This document shows, one piece after another, positions 40,234 to 49,016 of a stretch of DNA of 64,000 nt. The notes beneath the pieces were generated by a model. That model saw only the letters and a program-made list of their open reading frames with translations. It ran no database searches and was not told where the DNA came from. Made by a program: the position numbers and the translations under genes. This stretch comes from Acidihalobacter aeolianus (lineage in GTDB: Bacteria; Pseudomonadota; Gammaproteobacteria; DSM-5130; Acidihalobacteraceae), in the NCBI RefSeq assembly GCF_001753165.1, contig NZ_CP017448.1:2917183-2981182 (forward strand), written 5' to 3'. Positions within the stretch are counted from its first letter, which is position 1, and every line of letters starts with the position of its first letter.

Positions 40234-40241
40234 GTAGACAC

Positions 40242-41240
40242 TCAGGTCATCAGCACGAGCTTGCCGCGCACTCTCCCGCCGCCGATCTCGGCGTGCGCCT
40301 CGGACGCCTCAGCCAAAGGATAGCGCCGGGTCACGCACAGCTTCAGCAGACCATCGTCGATCAAGCCTGCACACCGATCCAGTATCTCGCCCTGATGCGC
40401 GCGCGCCTCCGGCAGATCGCGCATCAGCGGCGTCAGCATCAGCTCGAAGCCCAGACGCAGATTGCGCGTACGCGCTTCGTTCCAAGCCGTATCCGAAGCG
40501 CTTAGCTGCAGCAAAGTGACGAGGCTGCCGTAGTGTGCGGTCGCCCCGACGCTACGCGTCAGCGTCTCGCCGCCGACCGTATCCAGACAGATATCCACGC
40601 CGCGTCCGTCGGTCCAGTCAAGGGTCTCCTCGACGAAATCCTCGCGATGGTAATCGATGACATGATCGGCGCCCAGCTCCCGCACCATGGCCGTCTTTTC
40701 CGGCGTCCCCACCGTGGTGATCACACGGGCCCCAGCCCACTTGGCGAGCTGGATGGCGACATGTCCGACCCCACCCGCTCCTGCATGCACAAGCACCGTA
40801 TGCCCGGCCTGCAGGCCGGCACGGTCGAACAGGCCCTCCCACGCGGTCAGCAGCACCAGCGGGCCGGCCGCCGCCTCGGCAAAATCCACGGATATGGGCT
40901 TGCGGCGTGCGGCCTTCGCGTCAAGCACGGTGTATTCCGCGTAATTGCCAGGCTCGCGCCCCAGACCACCATTGCAGTACCAGACCGCATCACCCGGCTT
41001 GAACTCCGTCACCCCCGCACCGACGGCACACACTTCGCCGGCACCATCCAACCCCAGAATCACGGGCAGCTTGCCGGGCTGGAACAGGCCTCGCGAGCGG
41101 ATCTTGGTATCGACCGGATTGATGCCTGCGGCATGGATACGTACCTTGATCTGTCCGGGTGCGACGATCTCCGGTTCCGCCACCTCGTCCAGCTGCAGCA
41201 CTTCAGGCCCACCGGCCGCCGTCATCAACACCGCTTTCAT
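40242..41240 (-). CDS. quinone oxidoreductase-like NADP-dependent dehydrogenase
   Basis: MDR-superfamily enzyme (zeta-crystallin/QOR type). It shows the N-terminal GroES-like domain with IKVRIHAAGINPVDTKIRSRG and GLDGAGEVCAVGAGVTEFKPGD, and a Rossmann domain with HTVLVHAGAGGVGHVAIQLA and GADHVIDYHREDF. The zinc-binding cysteines of alcohol dehydrogenases are absent. ATG 41240 is chosen because GGGAGG lies a few bases upstream; the longer reading to 41,369 crosses a terminator hairpin. 332 residues. The actual electron acceptor is unknown. Confidence 0.9.
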   Translation of the reverse strand: MKAVLMTAAGGPEVLQLDEVAEPEIVAPGQIKVRIHAAGINPVDTKIRSRGLFQPGKLPVILGLDGAGEVCAVGAGVTEFKPGDAVWYCNGGLGREPGNYAEYTVLDAKAARRKPISVDFAEAAAGPLVLLTAWEGLFDRAGLQAGHTVLVHAGAGGVGHVAIQLAKWAGARVITTVGTPEKTAMVRELGADHVIDYHREDFVEETLDWTDGRGVDICLDTVGGETLTRSVGATAHYGSLVTLLQLSASDTAWNEARTRNLRLGFELMLTPLMRDLPEARAHQGEILDRCAGLIDDGLLKLCVTRRYPLAEASEAHAEIGGGRVRGKLVLMT

Positions 41241-41326
41241 CGCACACCTCCCGGACCGTTGCGTCACAAAGACATGGGAAGGCGACGATAGCGCAATCGC
41301 GCGGCAGGGCGAATGCCCGGCATCAA

Positions 41327-41357
41327 CAAAAAAGGTCCGGCGCAAAGCGCCGGACCC
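41327..41357 (-). terminator. rho-independent terminator
   Basis: On the minus strand a GC-rich stem (GGTCCGGCGC facing GCGCCGGACC, loop TTT) is followed by a run of seven T (41327-41333 read as A on +). It is placed correctly to end the msrA-sseA transcript, about 145 bases after the sseA stop. The region 41,358-41,501 holds nothing else I can support. Confidence 0.8.
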
Positions 41358-41501
41358 AATGGAGAACATCTGCAGACCTCAAGTCTGACCCGGGAGTGTC
41401 GCTACAGCACGCCCAGGCTGGAGGGAGTCGACTTAAGGCGACGATAAGCATAGCCAATATTACAGTGCACAACAAGAATTTGTTATGCACATATAAGATT
41501 A

Positions 41502-42353
41502 TTAGCGGTCGATACGGGAAACCGGACGCTCGGGATTGCGGATCCATTCGCTCCACGAACCCGCATACAAGCGTGCCCCCGGCAGTCCAGCATGCGCCAT
41601 CGCCAGCAGCAGGTGGCAGGCGGTGACGCCGGAACCGCACATCGCCACGGCCTCATCCGGCGACACCCCCGCCAGCACCGCCTCGATCTGGGCACGCAGC
41701 GCTTCGGGCGGCAGGAAGCGTCCGTCCTCGCTCAGCAGGCGGTTATAGGGATGGTTCACCGCCCCCGGGACGTGCCCGGCAACCGGATCGATCGGTTCGA
41801 CATGGCCCTTGAAGCGTGCCTCCGTACGCACGTCGATCAGCCGACAACGACGTGCATGCAGCAGGGACTGTAGGGTTTCGGCGTCGAGCACCCGTTCGGC
41901 CCGCGGGTAGCCGGTGAACTCACCCACCCGGGGCGTAGCCTCATCCTGTTCCAGCGCATAACCCTCTGCCATCCACGCCTGAATACCACCATCGAGCACC
42001 ACCGCCTCGGCATGACCCAGCCAGTGCAGCAGCCACCACAGACGCGCGGCATAGGCGCCGCCGGCATCGTCGTAGGCAACCACGAGCCTGCCCGGACCTA
42101 TACCCCAGGCGCGGCAACGTGCGGCAAAATCCTCGTGATCAGGTAGCGGATGCCTACCGCTCGCAGGGCTCGCCGGGCCGGACAGATCCGCGTCGAGATG
42201 CGCATAGCACGCCGTCGGCAGATGCCCCCGCATGTAGGCCTCGCGCCCCGCCTCCGGGTGCGCGAGATCGAAGCGGCAGTCGACAAGAACCGGCGGCTCT
42301 TCGCCCCTCAGGCGCTCGGCCAGGCTGCGCGCGTCGATCAGGCAGTCGCTCAC
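41502..42353 (-). CDS. sseA: sulfurtransferase (SseA type, tandem rhodanese)
   Basis: Two rhodanese domains; the second carries the active-site cysteine in [18 protein letters not shown] is the loop of 3-mercaptopyruvate sulfurtransferases rather than the CRxGx[RT] of thiosulfate-type enzymes. The first domain has [20 protein letters not shown] start at GTG 42353, which overlaps the msrA stop by 4 bases and begins [12 protein letters not shown], instead of the much longer open frame upstream that lies antisense/in another frame over msrA. 283 residues, normal. Likely role: sulfur transfer from mercaptopyruvate to a thiol acceptor. Confidence 0.92.
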   Translation of the reverse strand: MSDCLIDARSLAERLRGEEPPVLVDCRFDLAHPEAGREAYMRGHLPTACYAHLDADLSGPASPASGRHPLPDHEDFAARCRAWGIGPGRLVVAYDDAGGAYAARLWWLLHWLGHAEAVVLDGGIQAWMAEGYALEQDEATPRVGEFTGYPRAERVLDAETLQSLLHARRCRLIDVRTEARFKGHVEPIDPVAGHVPGAVNHPYNRLLSEDGRFLPPEALRAQIEAVLAGVSPDEAVAMCGSGVTACHLLLAMAHAGLPGARLYAGSWSEWIRNPERPVSRIDR

Positions 42354-43030
42354 GCCTCGTCCTCGCGCATGCGGCCGGCGCCATCCAGCGACGGGCAAGC
42401 GATCCGTGTCCCGCCCAACCCGCAATAACCGTCGAGGTGCTGCGCCAGATACTGCTGGTGATAGTCCTCGGCGAGATAGACGGTCCCGACCGGAAGGATC
42501 TCCGTCGTGATATCTCCCAGGTCCGCGGCATACAAGGCGGTCTGGTAGGTCTCTCGCGAGGCCTCCGCGGCGGCGAGTGTTGCGGTATCCTGAGCGAGAA
42601 TCATGGAGCGATACTGGGTGCCGACATCGTTCCCCTGACGCATCCCCTGAGTGGGATCGTGCCCTTCCCAGAAACAGCGCAGCAGCTCGGAGTAGTCGAT
42701 TTCCTCGGGGTTGTAGACCACGCGGACAACCTCGGCATGCCCGGTCAATCCGCTGCACACCTCGCGGTAAGTCGGATTCGGGGTCAACCCACCGGCATAG
42801 CCAACGGCGGTGACCCAAACCCCCGGCAGTTGCCAGAAGAGCCGCTCAGCCCCCCAGAAGCACCCCATGCCGAAGGTCGCGATACGCATGCGTGGTGGAT
42901 AGGGTGGCAGCAGGCTGCGCCCGCTGACGCGGTGTGGTTCTGGAGGCGGCAGCGGCTCGGCACGGCCAGGGAGTGCACCCGCAGCGTCCGGGAGCAAGGG
43001 CGGACGGCGATTGAAGAGGTTCATCGACAA
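42350..43030 (-). CDS. msrA: peptide-methionine (S)-S-oxide reductase
   Basis: Repairs oxidised methionine. The catalytic cysteine is in [19 protein letters not shown], followed by [20 protein letters not shown] and the [13 protein letters not shown] segment. The end [20 protein letters not shown] is diagnostic. 226 residues, with a Pro-rich N-terminal extension of about 45 residues not needed for activity. The gene overlaps sseA by 4 bases, so the two sulfur-related genes are co-translated. Confidence 0.96.
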   Translation of the reverse strand: MSMNLFNRRPPLLPDAAGALPGRAEPLPPPEPHRVSGRSLLPPYPPRMRIATFGMGCFWGAERLFWQLPGVWVTAVGYAGGLTPNPTYREVCSGLTGHAEVVRVVYNPEEIDYSELLRCFWEGHDPTQGMRQGNDVGTQYRSMILAQDTATLAAAEASRETYQTALYAADLGDITTEILPVGTVYLAEDYHQQYLAQHLDGYCGLGGTRIACPSLDGAGRMREDEA

Positions 43031-43173
43031 TCTCCTCGACGGTTAGCGTCGGAGTATGGCTATGAATCGTGGACTATAACGCCGAAGCTGGGGGCGAGGC
43101 GATGCCGCTGTGTCGACACGCGCGGGCAAAACTTTGGTGTAAGCTGCCGACAGACCCAATACCGGCCCGCAGC

Positions 43174-43593
43174 ATGTCCATCGCTTCCTATGTCATTCCT
43201 GTCGTTGTCGTCGGTTACCTGGCCTGGCAATGGCGCCCGTTGTGGCGTGCACGCCGCCAGCGCGGCCAGGTCGCTCCCGGCCTGGAACGTCTGTTCCCAG
43301 GCCGAGTACCAGACCGCGTGGCGCTCTATTTCTGGAGCCGACACTGCGTGATGTGCCATGGCATGACCCCGGTCATCGAAAAGCTGCGTACGGAACGCGA
43401 CGACCTGGTCAGCCTGGACGCGGAGCAAGAGGTCGAACTGGCGAAATCGCTCGGCGTGATGGCCACACCGAGCTTGGTACTGATACGCGGAGGCCGCATC
43501 GCGCGCATCGTCGTAGGGGCTCAGTCCGAGCCCCGCATCCGGCGCCTGCTCGACGCCGAGGACCCTGCCGAACCCGGTACGGCCGGAAGCTGA
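43174..43593 (+). CDS. membrane-anchored thioredoxin-like protein
   Basis: 139-residue protein with one N-terminal membrane segment (YVIPVVVVGYLAW) and a thioredoxin-like domain. The active-site motif is CVMC (in FWSRHCVMCHGMTPVIEKL). VMATPSLVLIRGGRI supplies the cis-Pro strand. I chose ATG 43174; the longer reading upstream is unlike a protein start. Topology (Arg-rich WRARRQRG after the helix) suggests the domain could be cytoplasmic, which would be unusual for a thiol oxidoreductase anchored this way. It is convergent with copD. Role not known. Confidence 0.8.
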   Translation: MSIASYVIPVVVVGYLAWQWRPLWRARRQRGQVAPGLERLFPGRVPDRVALYFWSRHCVMCHGMTPVIEKLRTERDDLVSLDAEQEVELAKSLGVMATPSLVLIRGGRIARIVVGAQSEPRIRRLLDAEDPAEPGTAGS

Positions 43594-43598
43594 ACCGA

Positions 43599-44642
43599 CT
43601 AGGCCCTGCCAGTATGCCCGGGCGCCGGCGCGACCACTGGGGCCGGCGCGAACCCCATGTGCCGCATGTCAGAGGGAGGCATGCCGTGATGTAACCACGC
43701 GGCAAGCGCCAACACCAGAACCCCAAGCACACTTTCAATGTGCACCGCACGCACGCAGCGCGCCATTACATGATTGCCGCCGCGCGTGGTGGACACAGGA
43801 CGCCAACCAGGTACGCGTAATCCCATCCCGGAAGCTCTGCCGCTGTCTAGGCCGCTGCTGAGACGCAATGCGGGTACCTTGTGATAGCGATTGTGACCGC
43901 CGAGGTAGACCATCCAGGCAACCAGGACCAACTTGATCGACAGTATGCGCCCGTAGCCGCTGTTCCAGAGATTTCCCACGCTGTCCAGGCCGTTCCACGC
44001 GTTGAACACACCCGACAACACAATCGCGGCAAGGGCAGCACCTGCCACAACCGACAGACGTGAAAACACGTCCGCGGCGAGAGCCTGTCCCGTTACGCCC
44101 TCCTTGATCAATGCAGGGAACACCAGCAGCGACATCGCGAACAGTCCACCAACCCAGATCCCACTCGACCAGACGTGGACGCAGTCGACCCATACGCCGA
44201 GCGAGTAAGCCCCATGGTCGCCCGCATGCCCCGTGGCACTGCGCGAGTACACGACGACCAGCAGCACAGCCATGGCCAGCCATGCGGCATACGGCCGCGC
44301 ACGCGCGGAAAGACCTGCAAGCCAGCACAGCCACAGTACGACTACAGCGAAGATCCGCGCCTTCCAGATCAGGCCGTAGTGGGTCTTGCTCACGACCAGT
44401 GGGAGATAGGTCGACAGACCCGAGAAGCCAGCACCGCTGAATTCCATGGTGCGCGAGGCGAGCAGGACGACGCTGGCTGCCGCCAGCCAGGCAAGAGCCG
44501 CACCGAAACCCACCCATAGCCTGGTCGGATAATGCCCCGGCGCATACCGGGGCACGACCCACAGCACACAGGCGAGCACGCCTGCACAGGCGGAGATGGC
44601 CATCACGTCCAGCCAAGTGGCAAGAACGAAGAAGCTCTCCAT
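43599..44642 (-). CDS. copper resistance protein CopD-like membrane protein
   Basis: Polytopic inner-membrane protein of the CopD/YcnJ type (347 residues, eight or so hydrophobic helices). Family marks include FGAALAWLAAASVVLLASRTMEF, HYGLIWKARIFAVVVLW, VHVWSSGIWVGGLFAMSLLVFP and the His-rich patch near GGHNRYHKVPAL. CopD is thought to move copper across the inner membrane together with periplasmic CopC, whose gene is 7 bases upstream in the same direction. Confidence 0.88.
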   Translation of the reverse strand: MESFFVLATWLDVMAISACAGVLACVLWVVPRYAPGHYPTRLWVGFGAALAWLAAASVVLLASRTMEFSGAGFSGLSTYLPLVVSKTHYGLIWKARIFAVVVLWLCWLAGLSARARPYAAWLAMAVLLVVVYSRSATGHAGDHGAYSLGVWVDCVHVWSSGIWVGGLFAMSLLVFPALIKEGVTGQALAADVFSRLSVVAGAALAAIVLSGVFNAWNGLDSVGNLWNSGYGRILSIKLVLVAWMVYLGGHNRYHKVPALRLSSGLDSGRASGMGLRVPGWRPVSTTRGGNHVMARCVRAVHIESVLGVLVLALAAWLHHGMPPSDMRHMGFAPAPVVAPAPGHTGRA

Positions 44643-44649
44643 GTCCGCG

Positions 44650-45021
44650 CTACTTCACGGCAAACGGAAACTTGCCCTCGGTATGGTGGCCGTCACGGGC
44701 GACCACGCTCCACTGCACCCAGTACTGACCGGCTGCGAGCGGCTTGACGGCAGTCGTCAGTAACCGCGGATTGCCCGCAGCCATATGACTACCGCCCGTG
44801 CTCACCACCTGCCCCGCAGCGCTCTCCACCGTGATCTTGGAGAACAGCGCGTTGAGGTCCGCATCGAACCAGATACTGACCTGCTTGGGTGCCACGGCAA
44901 GCGTGGAACCCACCTTGGGGGAAGACTTGACCGGAAAGGCGTGCGCCAGTGCAGGTGCGGATACGACCAGACTAGCCAGCAGGCCGAACGTGGCCCCGAA
45001 GTACTTCAAGTAACGCAACAT
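44650..45021 (-). CDS. copC: periplasmic copper-binding protein CopC
   Basis: Small exported copper chaperone (123 residues). The signal peptide ends at PALA, leaving mature HAFPVKSSPK with an N-terminal histidine, the usual first Cu(II) ligand. The barrel has SIWFDADLNALFSKITVE and the second site region YWVQWSVVARDGHHTEGKFPF. The Met-rich Cu(I) site of plasmid CopC is not obvious. It lies between copD and the outer-membrane-like gene, all in the same direction, so likely one copper operon. Confidence 0.92.
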   Translation of the reverse strand: MLRYLKYFGATFGLLASLVVSAPALAHAFPVKSSPKVGSTLAVAPKQVSIWFDADLNALFSKITVESAAGQVVSTGGSHMAAGNPRLLTTAVKPLAAGQYWVQWSVVARDGHHTEGKFPFAVK

Positions 45022-45082
45022 CTATTTCCTCCTGTGTAATGTCCACCCCCGCCCGCCGGCTTAGCGCCGGTCTCGTGCCGGC

Positions 45083-45988
45083 TCAGCCGAAGATCGGTGC
45101 GCCGAGGCTGTGCGGAAGGACGTCGTCCAGATACACGTCGATGCCCAGCAGAATGCCCACGTGGTTGCCGGAAGCCCTATTCGCCGGGATCTGCGCCTCA
45201 ACGCCGATCTGGTAGTACTTGCCCACCCAGATCACGCCCGGGTTCATGCTGCCGGTGCGGTCGAGGCTGCCACTGCTTGCGCAGACAGAGTAGCTGTCCA
45301 CGCACTGCGACATGGTGTACTCGACGATCGGCACCATGTTGTTGAACGGCGCACCAAGGCCAACATCCTTCACGAAGCTCTGCAGGTACGGGATGCTGTA
45401 CTGCAGGGACAAGCCCCAGTTGAGCATCTTGGGTTGCGTGGAATCGGACGGCATATCCTCCGAGATCGCGCCGGAAATCGCCAGGGGGCGCAGGTACTTC
45501 ACCGACCACGGCAGGTCGCCGAAGCCCTTGCCGAAGGCGAATTCGGGGGAAATCGTGGAGAAATTGCTGTCCATGCCGCCACTGCCGCTGTTCGCCAGCG
45601 TGTCGCTTACGGCCAGCATGCCGATGGCCTCGTGCGGACCGTTGACGAACAGCTGGTAGGCCGCGCCGATGGTGACGTTGTCCCAACCGCTCTGGTTGGG
45701 TTGCCCAGGCTGGGTGATCCAGTTGTAGTCGGAGGCGATGCTCAGACCGAACTTCGGCGTGATCGTCTTGGCATAGGCAAAGGCGAGGTTCTTGGTGGTC
45801 ACGCCATCGGCCTTGATCTGGCTGTAGTTGGTCGAGAACTCGTTGGCCACGCCCGGGTCGTCGAAGCTCAAGGTCGCCGGGAACACGCGCATGCCTGCCA
45901 CCGCATGCGCCCAGGTAACCGCCGGCATGATCAGCGCAGCCGAAACCACAAGCCCAGCGCCGAATCGCCCGAAATGGTGATGTCGCAT
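45083..45988 (-). CDS. exported outer-membrane beta-barrel-like protein of the copper operon
   Basis: 301 residues with a signal peptide (residues 10-27, ending VTWAHA) followed by alternating beta-strand patterns (FAYAKTITPKFGLSIASDYN, VTIGAAYQLFVNGPHEAIGM, WVGKYYQIGVEAQIPANRAS). Two cysteines occur in TMSQCVDSYSVCASSG. It resembles the uncharacterised barrel proteins found next to copC/copD, and I know no assigned function. It is first in the operon and divergent from the regB-like gene; the shared 222-base gap holds a palindrome. Confidence 0.7.
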   Translation of the reverse strand: MRHHHFGRFGAGLVVSAALIMPAVTWAHAVAGMRVFPATLSFDDPGVANEFSTNYSQIKADGVTTKNLAFAYAKTITPKFGLSIASDYNWITQPGQPNQSGWDNVTIGAAYQLFVNGPHEAIGMLAVSDTLANSGSGGMDSNFSTISPEFAFGKGFGDLPWSVKYLRPLAISGAISEDMPSDSTQPKMLNWGLSLQYSIPYLQSFVKDVGLGAPFNNMVPIVEYTMSQCVDSYSVCASSGSLDRTGSMNPGVIWVGKYYQIGVEAQIPANRASGNHVGILLGIDVYLDDVLPHSLGAPIFG

Positions 45989-46063
45989 CCTGCCTTCCTC
46001 CTAATAACTAGTGTAGTGATTTTTGATAAGGGAGAATTATCATCACAAAAACAACTGCCTGTC

Positions 46064-46082
46064 CTGCGACACAGTGTCGCAG
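46064..46082. promoter_or_regulatory. RegA-type operator palindrome
   Basis: Perfect inverted repeat with 9-base arms and a single central base: CTGCGACAC A GTGTCGCAG. It contains TGCGAC and GTCGC half sites separated as in the published RegA/PrrA box (roughly YGCGRC-N-GNCGC). It lies between the copper barrel gene (start 45988, leftward) and the regB-like gene (start 46211, rightward), so it could control either or both. Confidence 0.6.
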
Positions 46083-46210
46083 CCGCCCCATAAACCGCGT
46101 GATTTGCGGCAGAAAATGGAACTATCATCTGCTTTCGTGATCGAAGCGGCCATGGCGTGTTCCCATCCCGTCCGCTTCGAACGGACCTGGATAGCCGTCA
46201 AGGGAAGGAT

Positions 46211-47500
46211 ATGAACGTCGAAGCCGGCGAAGTGGTGCGCAAGCCCGGACGCCCCGGCAAACTCAACCTCCAGCGCCTGTACGTCATGCGCAATCTCGCG
46301 GTCGCCGCCCAGTTGGGGGCGATCGTCGTCGCGCACGAGATTTTCCGCATCCATCTGCCCCTCGACCCCCTGCTGCTGGTGATCGGGGGGCTGGCCGCGA
46401 TCAACCTGCTCACCTGGCTGCGGCTGCAGACCAATCAGGACTGCGGCGAAGGCGAATTCCTGTTTCAGCTGCTGCTGGACATCGGCGCGCTGACCGCCGT
46501 CCTCTACTTCACCGGCGGCGCCACCAACCCCTTCGTCGGCCTGTTCCTACTGCCGCTCACCATCGCGGCTACCGTGCTGCGCCCCTATTACACCTGGCTG
46601 CTCGCAGCGATCACGGTCGTTGCCTACACCTGGCTGATGAATCATTACGTACCCATGCCGCCGGCCATCGGCGTGGCTGCCACGGACTTCGACCCGATGG
46701 TCACCGGCATGTGGCTGCGCTTCGTGATCAATTCGGCGCTGATCGCCTACTTCGTCGTCGGCATGGCCGAAACCCTGCGCCAGCGCGACCACAAACTCGC
46801 CCTGGCCCGCGAGGAAACCCTGCGCAACGAACGACTGGTGGCGCTGGGCATGCTCTCGGCCGGCGCCGCACACGAGCTGGGCACCCCGCTGGCCACACTC
46901 GCCACGCTGACCGGCGAACTCAAGCACCGTTATCAGAGCCCGGAATATGCAGAGCTGCAGGAAAGCCTCTGTCTCATGCGCGGCCAGATCGATCGCTGCA
47001 AGGAAGCCCTGAGCGAGATATCGGCCTCGGCCGGTGGGCAACAGGCCCAAGCGGGTCATGCCGTGCCCGTTCGGGGTTACCTGCTCGACACCCTGGCACA
47101 ATGGGCACGCATGCGTCCCGGCGTGGCGGTGACGCCGCACTTGGACGGCCCCGACTCCCAACCGTGCATCCTGACCGAACGCACCCTGTCGCAGGCCATC
47201 ATCACCATGCTCAACAATGCGGCCGACGCCTCGCCGCAGGCCGTCGAACTCAATGCCCACTGGGACAACGCGGAGCTGGTTCTAGAAGTCTGCGACCGCG
47301 GTGCCGGTCTCGCCCCGGCGGCCTCTGCCAACGTCGGGCAATCCCCATTTTCCACCAAGGAACAAGGGCTCGGGCTCGGGCTCTATCTGGCGCATGCCGC
47401 AATCACGCGGGTTGGCGGGCGGGTATCCCTGCTCGACCGCCCCGGCGGCGGTACCTGCGCCCGTGTGGAACTGCCCCTCAACCGACTCTCAGCGACTTGA
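46211..47500 (+). CDS. RegB/PrrB-like redox sensor histidine kinase
   Basis: Membrane sensor of the RegBA (PrrBA) redox system. Six hydrophobic segments span about residues 25-175. The quinone-sensing motif GGATNPF is at 102-108. The phospho-accepting histidine is His221 in GAAHELGTPLATLATLTGEL, and the redox-active cysteine position is conserved as Cys263 (QIDRCKEALSEIS). An ATP-binding domain closes the protein (LNNAADASP, GLGLGLYLAHAAI). ATG 46211 follows AAGGGAAGG. 429 residues. All three hallmarks make the assignment firm. It is followed after 4 bases by its response regulator gene. Confidence 0.92.
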   Translation: MNVEAGEVVRKPGRPGKLNLQRLYVMRNLAVAAQLGAIVVAHEIFRIHLPLDPLLLVIGGLAAINLLTWLRLQTNQDCGEGEFLFQLLLDIGALTAVLYFTGGATNPFVGLFLLPLTIAATVLRPYYTWLLAAITVVAYTWLMNHYVPMPPAIGVAATDFDPMVTGMWLRFVINSALIAYFVVGMAETLRQRDHKLALAREETLRNERLVALGMLSAGAAHELGTPLATLATLTGELKHRYQSPEYAELQESLCLMRGQIDRCKEALSEISASAGGQQAQAGHAVPVRGYLLDTLAQWARMRPGVAVTPHLDGPDSQPCILTERTLSQAIITMLNNAADASPQAVELNAHWDNAELVLEVCDRGAGLAPAASANVGQSPFSTKEQGLGLGLYLAHAAITRVGGRVSLLDRPGGGTCARVELPLNRLSAT

Positions 47501-47504
47501 AACC

Positions 47505-48068
47505 ATGACCCAGTTTGCAACGCAATCTCTGCCTGAAACCCTTCCCACCTTGCTGCTCGCCGAAGACGACGAGATTTTCCGCCATGTGCTCGCACGCGCA
47601 CTGACGCAACGCGGCTACGATGTGATCGCGGCCAAGGACTTGACCGAGGCCTCGGAACTCGCCGAGGCCAGACGGCCTACCCATGCCGTCGTGGATCTGC
47701 GCCTGGGGGAGGACTCGGGACTGGAGCTGATCGACCGGCTGACCCGACTCTCGCCGGGCATCCGCGCGGTCATACTGACCGGCTATGCAAGCATCGCCAC
47801 CGCCGTGGAGGCGATCAAGCTGGGTGCCACCTACTACCTGACCAAGCCGGTGGACGCAGATGAAGTAGTCGCGGCCCTGCATCGCGATACTGGCGACCCA
47901 GCCATTTCGCCGGCCGAGCGGCCCTGCTCGGTCAAGCGGCTGGAATGGGAACACATTCAGCAAGTGCTGCAGCAGTGCAACGGCAACATCTCGGAAACCG
48001 CACGCAAGCTCGGCATGCATCGCCGCACGCTGCAGCGCAAGCTGCAAAAGCGCCCGGTACGGCACTGA
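47505..48068 (+). CDS. RegA/PrrA-like response regulator
   Basis: 187-residue two-domain regulator. Receiver with LLLAEDDEIFRHVL and the phospho-acceptor Asp in AVVDLRLGEDSGLELI, switch Thr in VILTGYASIATAVEAIKLGA, Lys in YYLTKPVDADE. The C-terminal Fis-type helix-turn-helix (NISETARKLGMHRRTLQRKL) is the nearly invariant RegA DNA-binding element. It starts 4 bases after regB. RegA controls respiratory, carbon-fixation and cytochrome genes in other proteobacteria; targets here are not known apart from the palindrome upstream of its own operon. Confidence 0.94.
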   Translation: MTQFATQSLPETLPTLLLAEDDEIFRHVLARALTQRGYDVIAAKDLTEASELAEARRPTHAVVDLRLGEDSGLELIDRLTRLSPGIRAVILTGYASIATAVEAIKLGATYYLTKPVDADEVVAALHRDTGDPAISPAERPCSVKRLEWEHIQQVLQQCNGNISETARKLGMHRRTLQRKLQKRPVRH

Positions 48069-48078
48069 CCCGGCAACG

Positions 48079-48441
48079 CTAGCCGACCCGCGCCGCCCTC
48101 AGATCCAGGATCGGCACACCCGAGGCGCGCGCGCGCGCGACCAGATCCGGGGTGCCGCGCCCGCCCGGGAAGGCGACCAGCAGATCCGGCCGCCCCTCGT
48201 CGAAGATACGGCCGTGCCGCGCCGGCCCCGCCGCGAAACCCAGGCGTCGCCACTCCGCAGCATAGATTTCGGTCGGGATACCCTGCTGATCGGCCCAGGC
48301 CTGCGCCAAGCTGTCCGTCTCGCTGCTGCCGCCATGCATCACGCAGCCGATGGACCAGCGCTCATGCACCGAATACAGCGCGTGATACACGCGCGAATGG
48401 GCATTGTCCGACGTCCCGCCGGCCACCAGTACGCGCTTCAT
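48079..48441 (-). CDS. DUF2493 (SLOG-like nucleotide-binding) protein
   Basis: 120 residues with the DUF2493/SLOG pattern: MKRVLVAGGTSDNAHSRVYH, CVMHGGSSETDSLAQAWADQ, GRIFDEGRPDLLVAFPGGRG and TPDLVARARASGVPILDL. The glycine-rich HGGSS and PGGRG loops are expected to bind a nucleotide or nucleotide-derived ligand. The function of solitary members is not established. Its ATG overlaps the upstream Sel1 gene stop by 4 bases, so it is the last gene of a three-gene unit with the cytochrome b. Confidence 0.85.
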   Translation of the reverse strand: MKRVLVAGGTSDNAHSRVYHALYSVHERWSIGCVMHGGSSETDSLAQAWADQQGIPTEIYAAEWRRLGFAAGPARHGRIFDEGRPDLLVAFPGGRGTPDLVARARASGVPILDLRAARVG

Positions 48442-49016
48442 GACGAGGCACCTCCTGCCAGCCAGGCGCGAGCCTTCGCACGCGCCTGATGAGCTGCGGG
48501 CGCGCCGATATCAGCCGCCAGACTCTCGGCAACCGGCCGCCAGGCGGCCGAACGACGCCCCGCCAGCCAGTACCAGGCATAAGCACGGCTGACGTCACGC
48601 GTGACACCCTCACCGAGGTAATAGGCATTGCCCAGCGCGGCCAACGCATGCACGCTACCGAGCTTGGCGGCGCGCCGATACCAGCTTACGGCGCGAACCG
48701 GATCGCGTGGCACGCCGTGCCCGAAGGCGTACAGGTAACCGAGGTTCAGTGCCGCTGTCCGATTCCCTCCGGCCGCCGACAGGCGATAGTCATGTATCGC
48801 CCGGCCAGCATCCCCGCGGCTCTCCCAATACGCCCCAAGCCAATTCATGGCCACCGCGTCGCCCGCGTGGGCCGCAATGTCGAGACGCAGATAGGCGCGC
48901 GTATCATGTTCCAGTGCCGCAACCGCAAGGCGATGGCCCTCGGCCGCGGTCATGCCTTGCGCCCACGCGACGCCCGGCAGCACCAGGGAGGCAATCACGA
49001 TAGCCAAGCGCTTCAT
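48438..49016 (-). CDS. exported Sel1-repeat protein
   Basis: Signal peptide MKRLAIVIASLVLPGVAWA, then Sel1-like alpha-helical repeats (AVAMNWLGAYWESRGDAGRA; AALNLGYLYAFGHGVPRDPV; ALAALGNAYYLGEGVTRDVS), each about 36 residues. Sel1 repeats form protein-interaction solenoids, so a periplasmic adaptor role is likely. ATG 49016 overlaps the cytochrome b stop (ATGA). 192 residues. Confidence 0.88.
   Translation of the reverse strand: MKRLAIVIASLVLPGVAWAQGMTAAEGHRLAVAALEHDTRAYLRLDIAAHAGDAVAMNWLGAYWESRGDAGRAIHDYRLSAAGGNRTAALNLGYLYAFGHGVPRDPVRAVSWYRRAAKLGSVHALAALGNAYYLGEGVTRDVSRAYAWYWLAGRRSAAWRPVAESLAADIGAPAAHQARAKARAWLAGGASS

Noticed and set aside
41502-42818. 438-codon version of the sulfurtransferase
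   Set aside because: The first 155 codons overlap msrA in another frame and lack rhodanese features; the GTG at 42353 with a 4-base overlap to msrA is the natural start.
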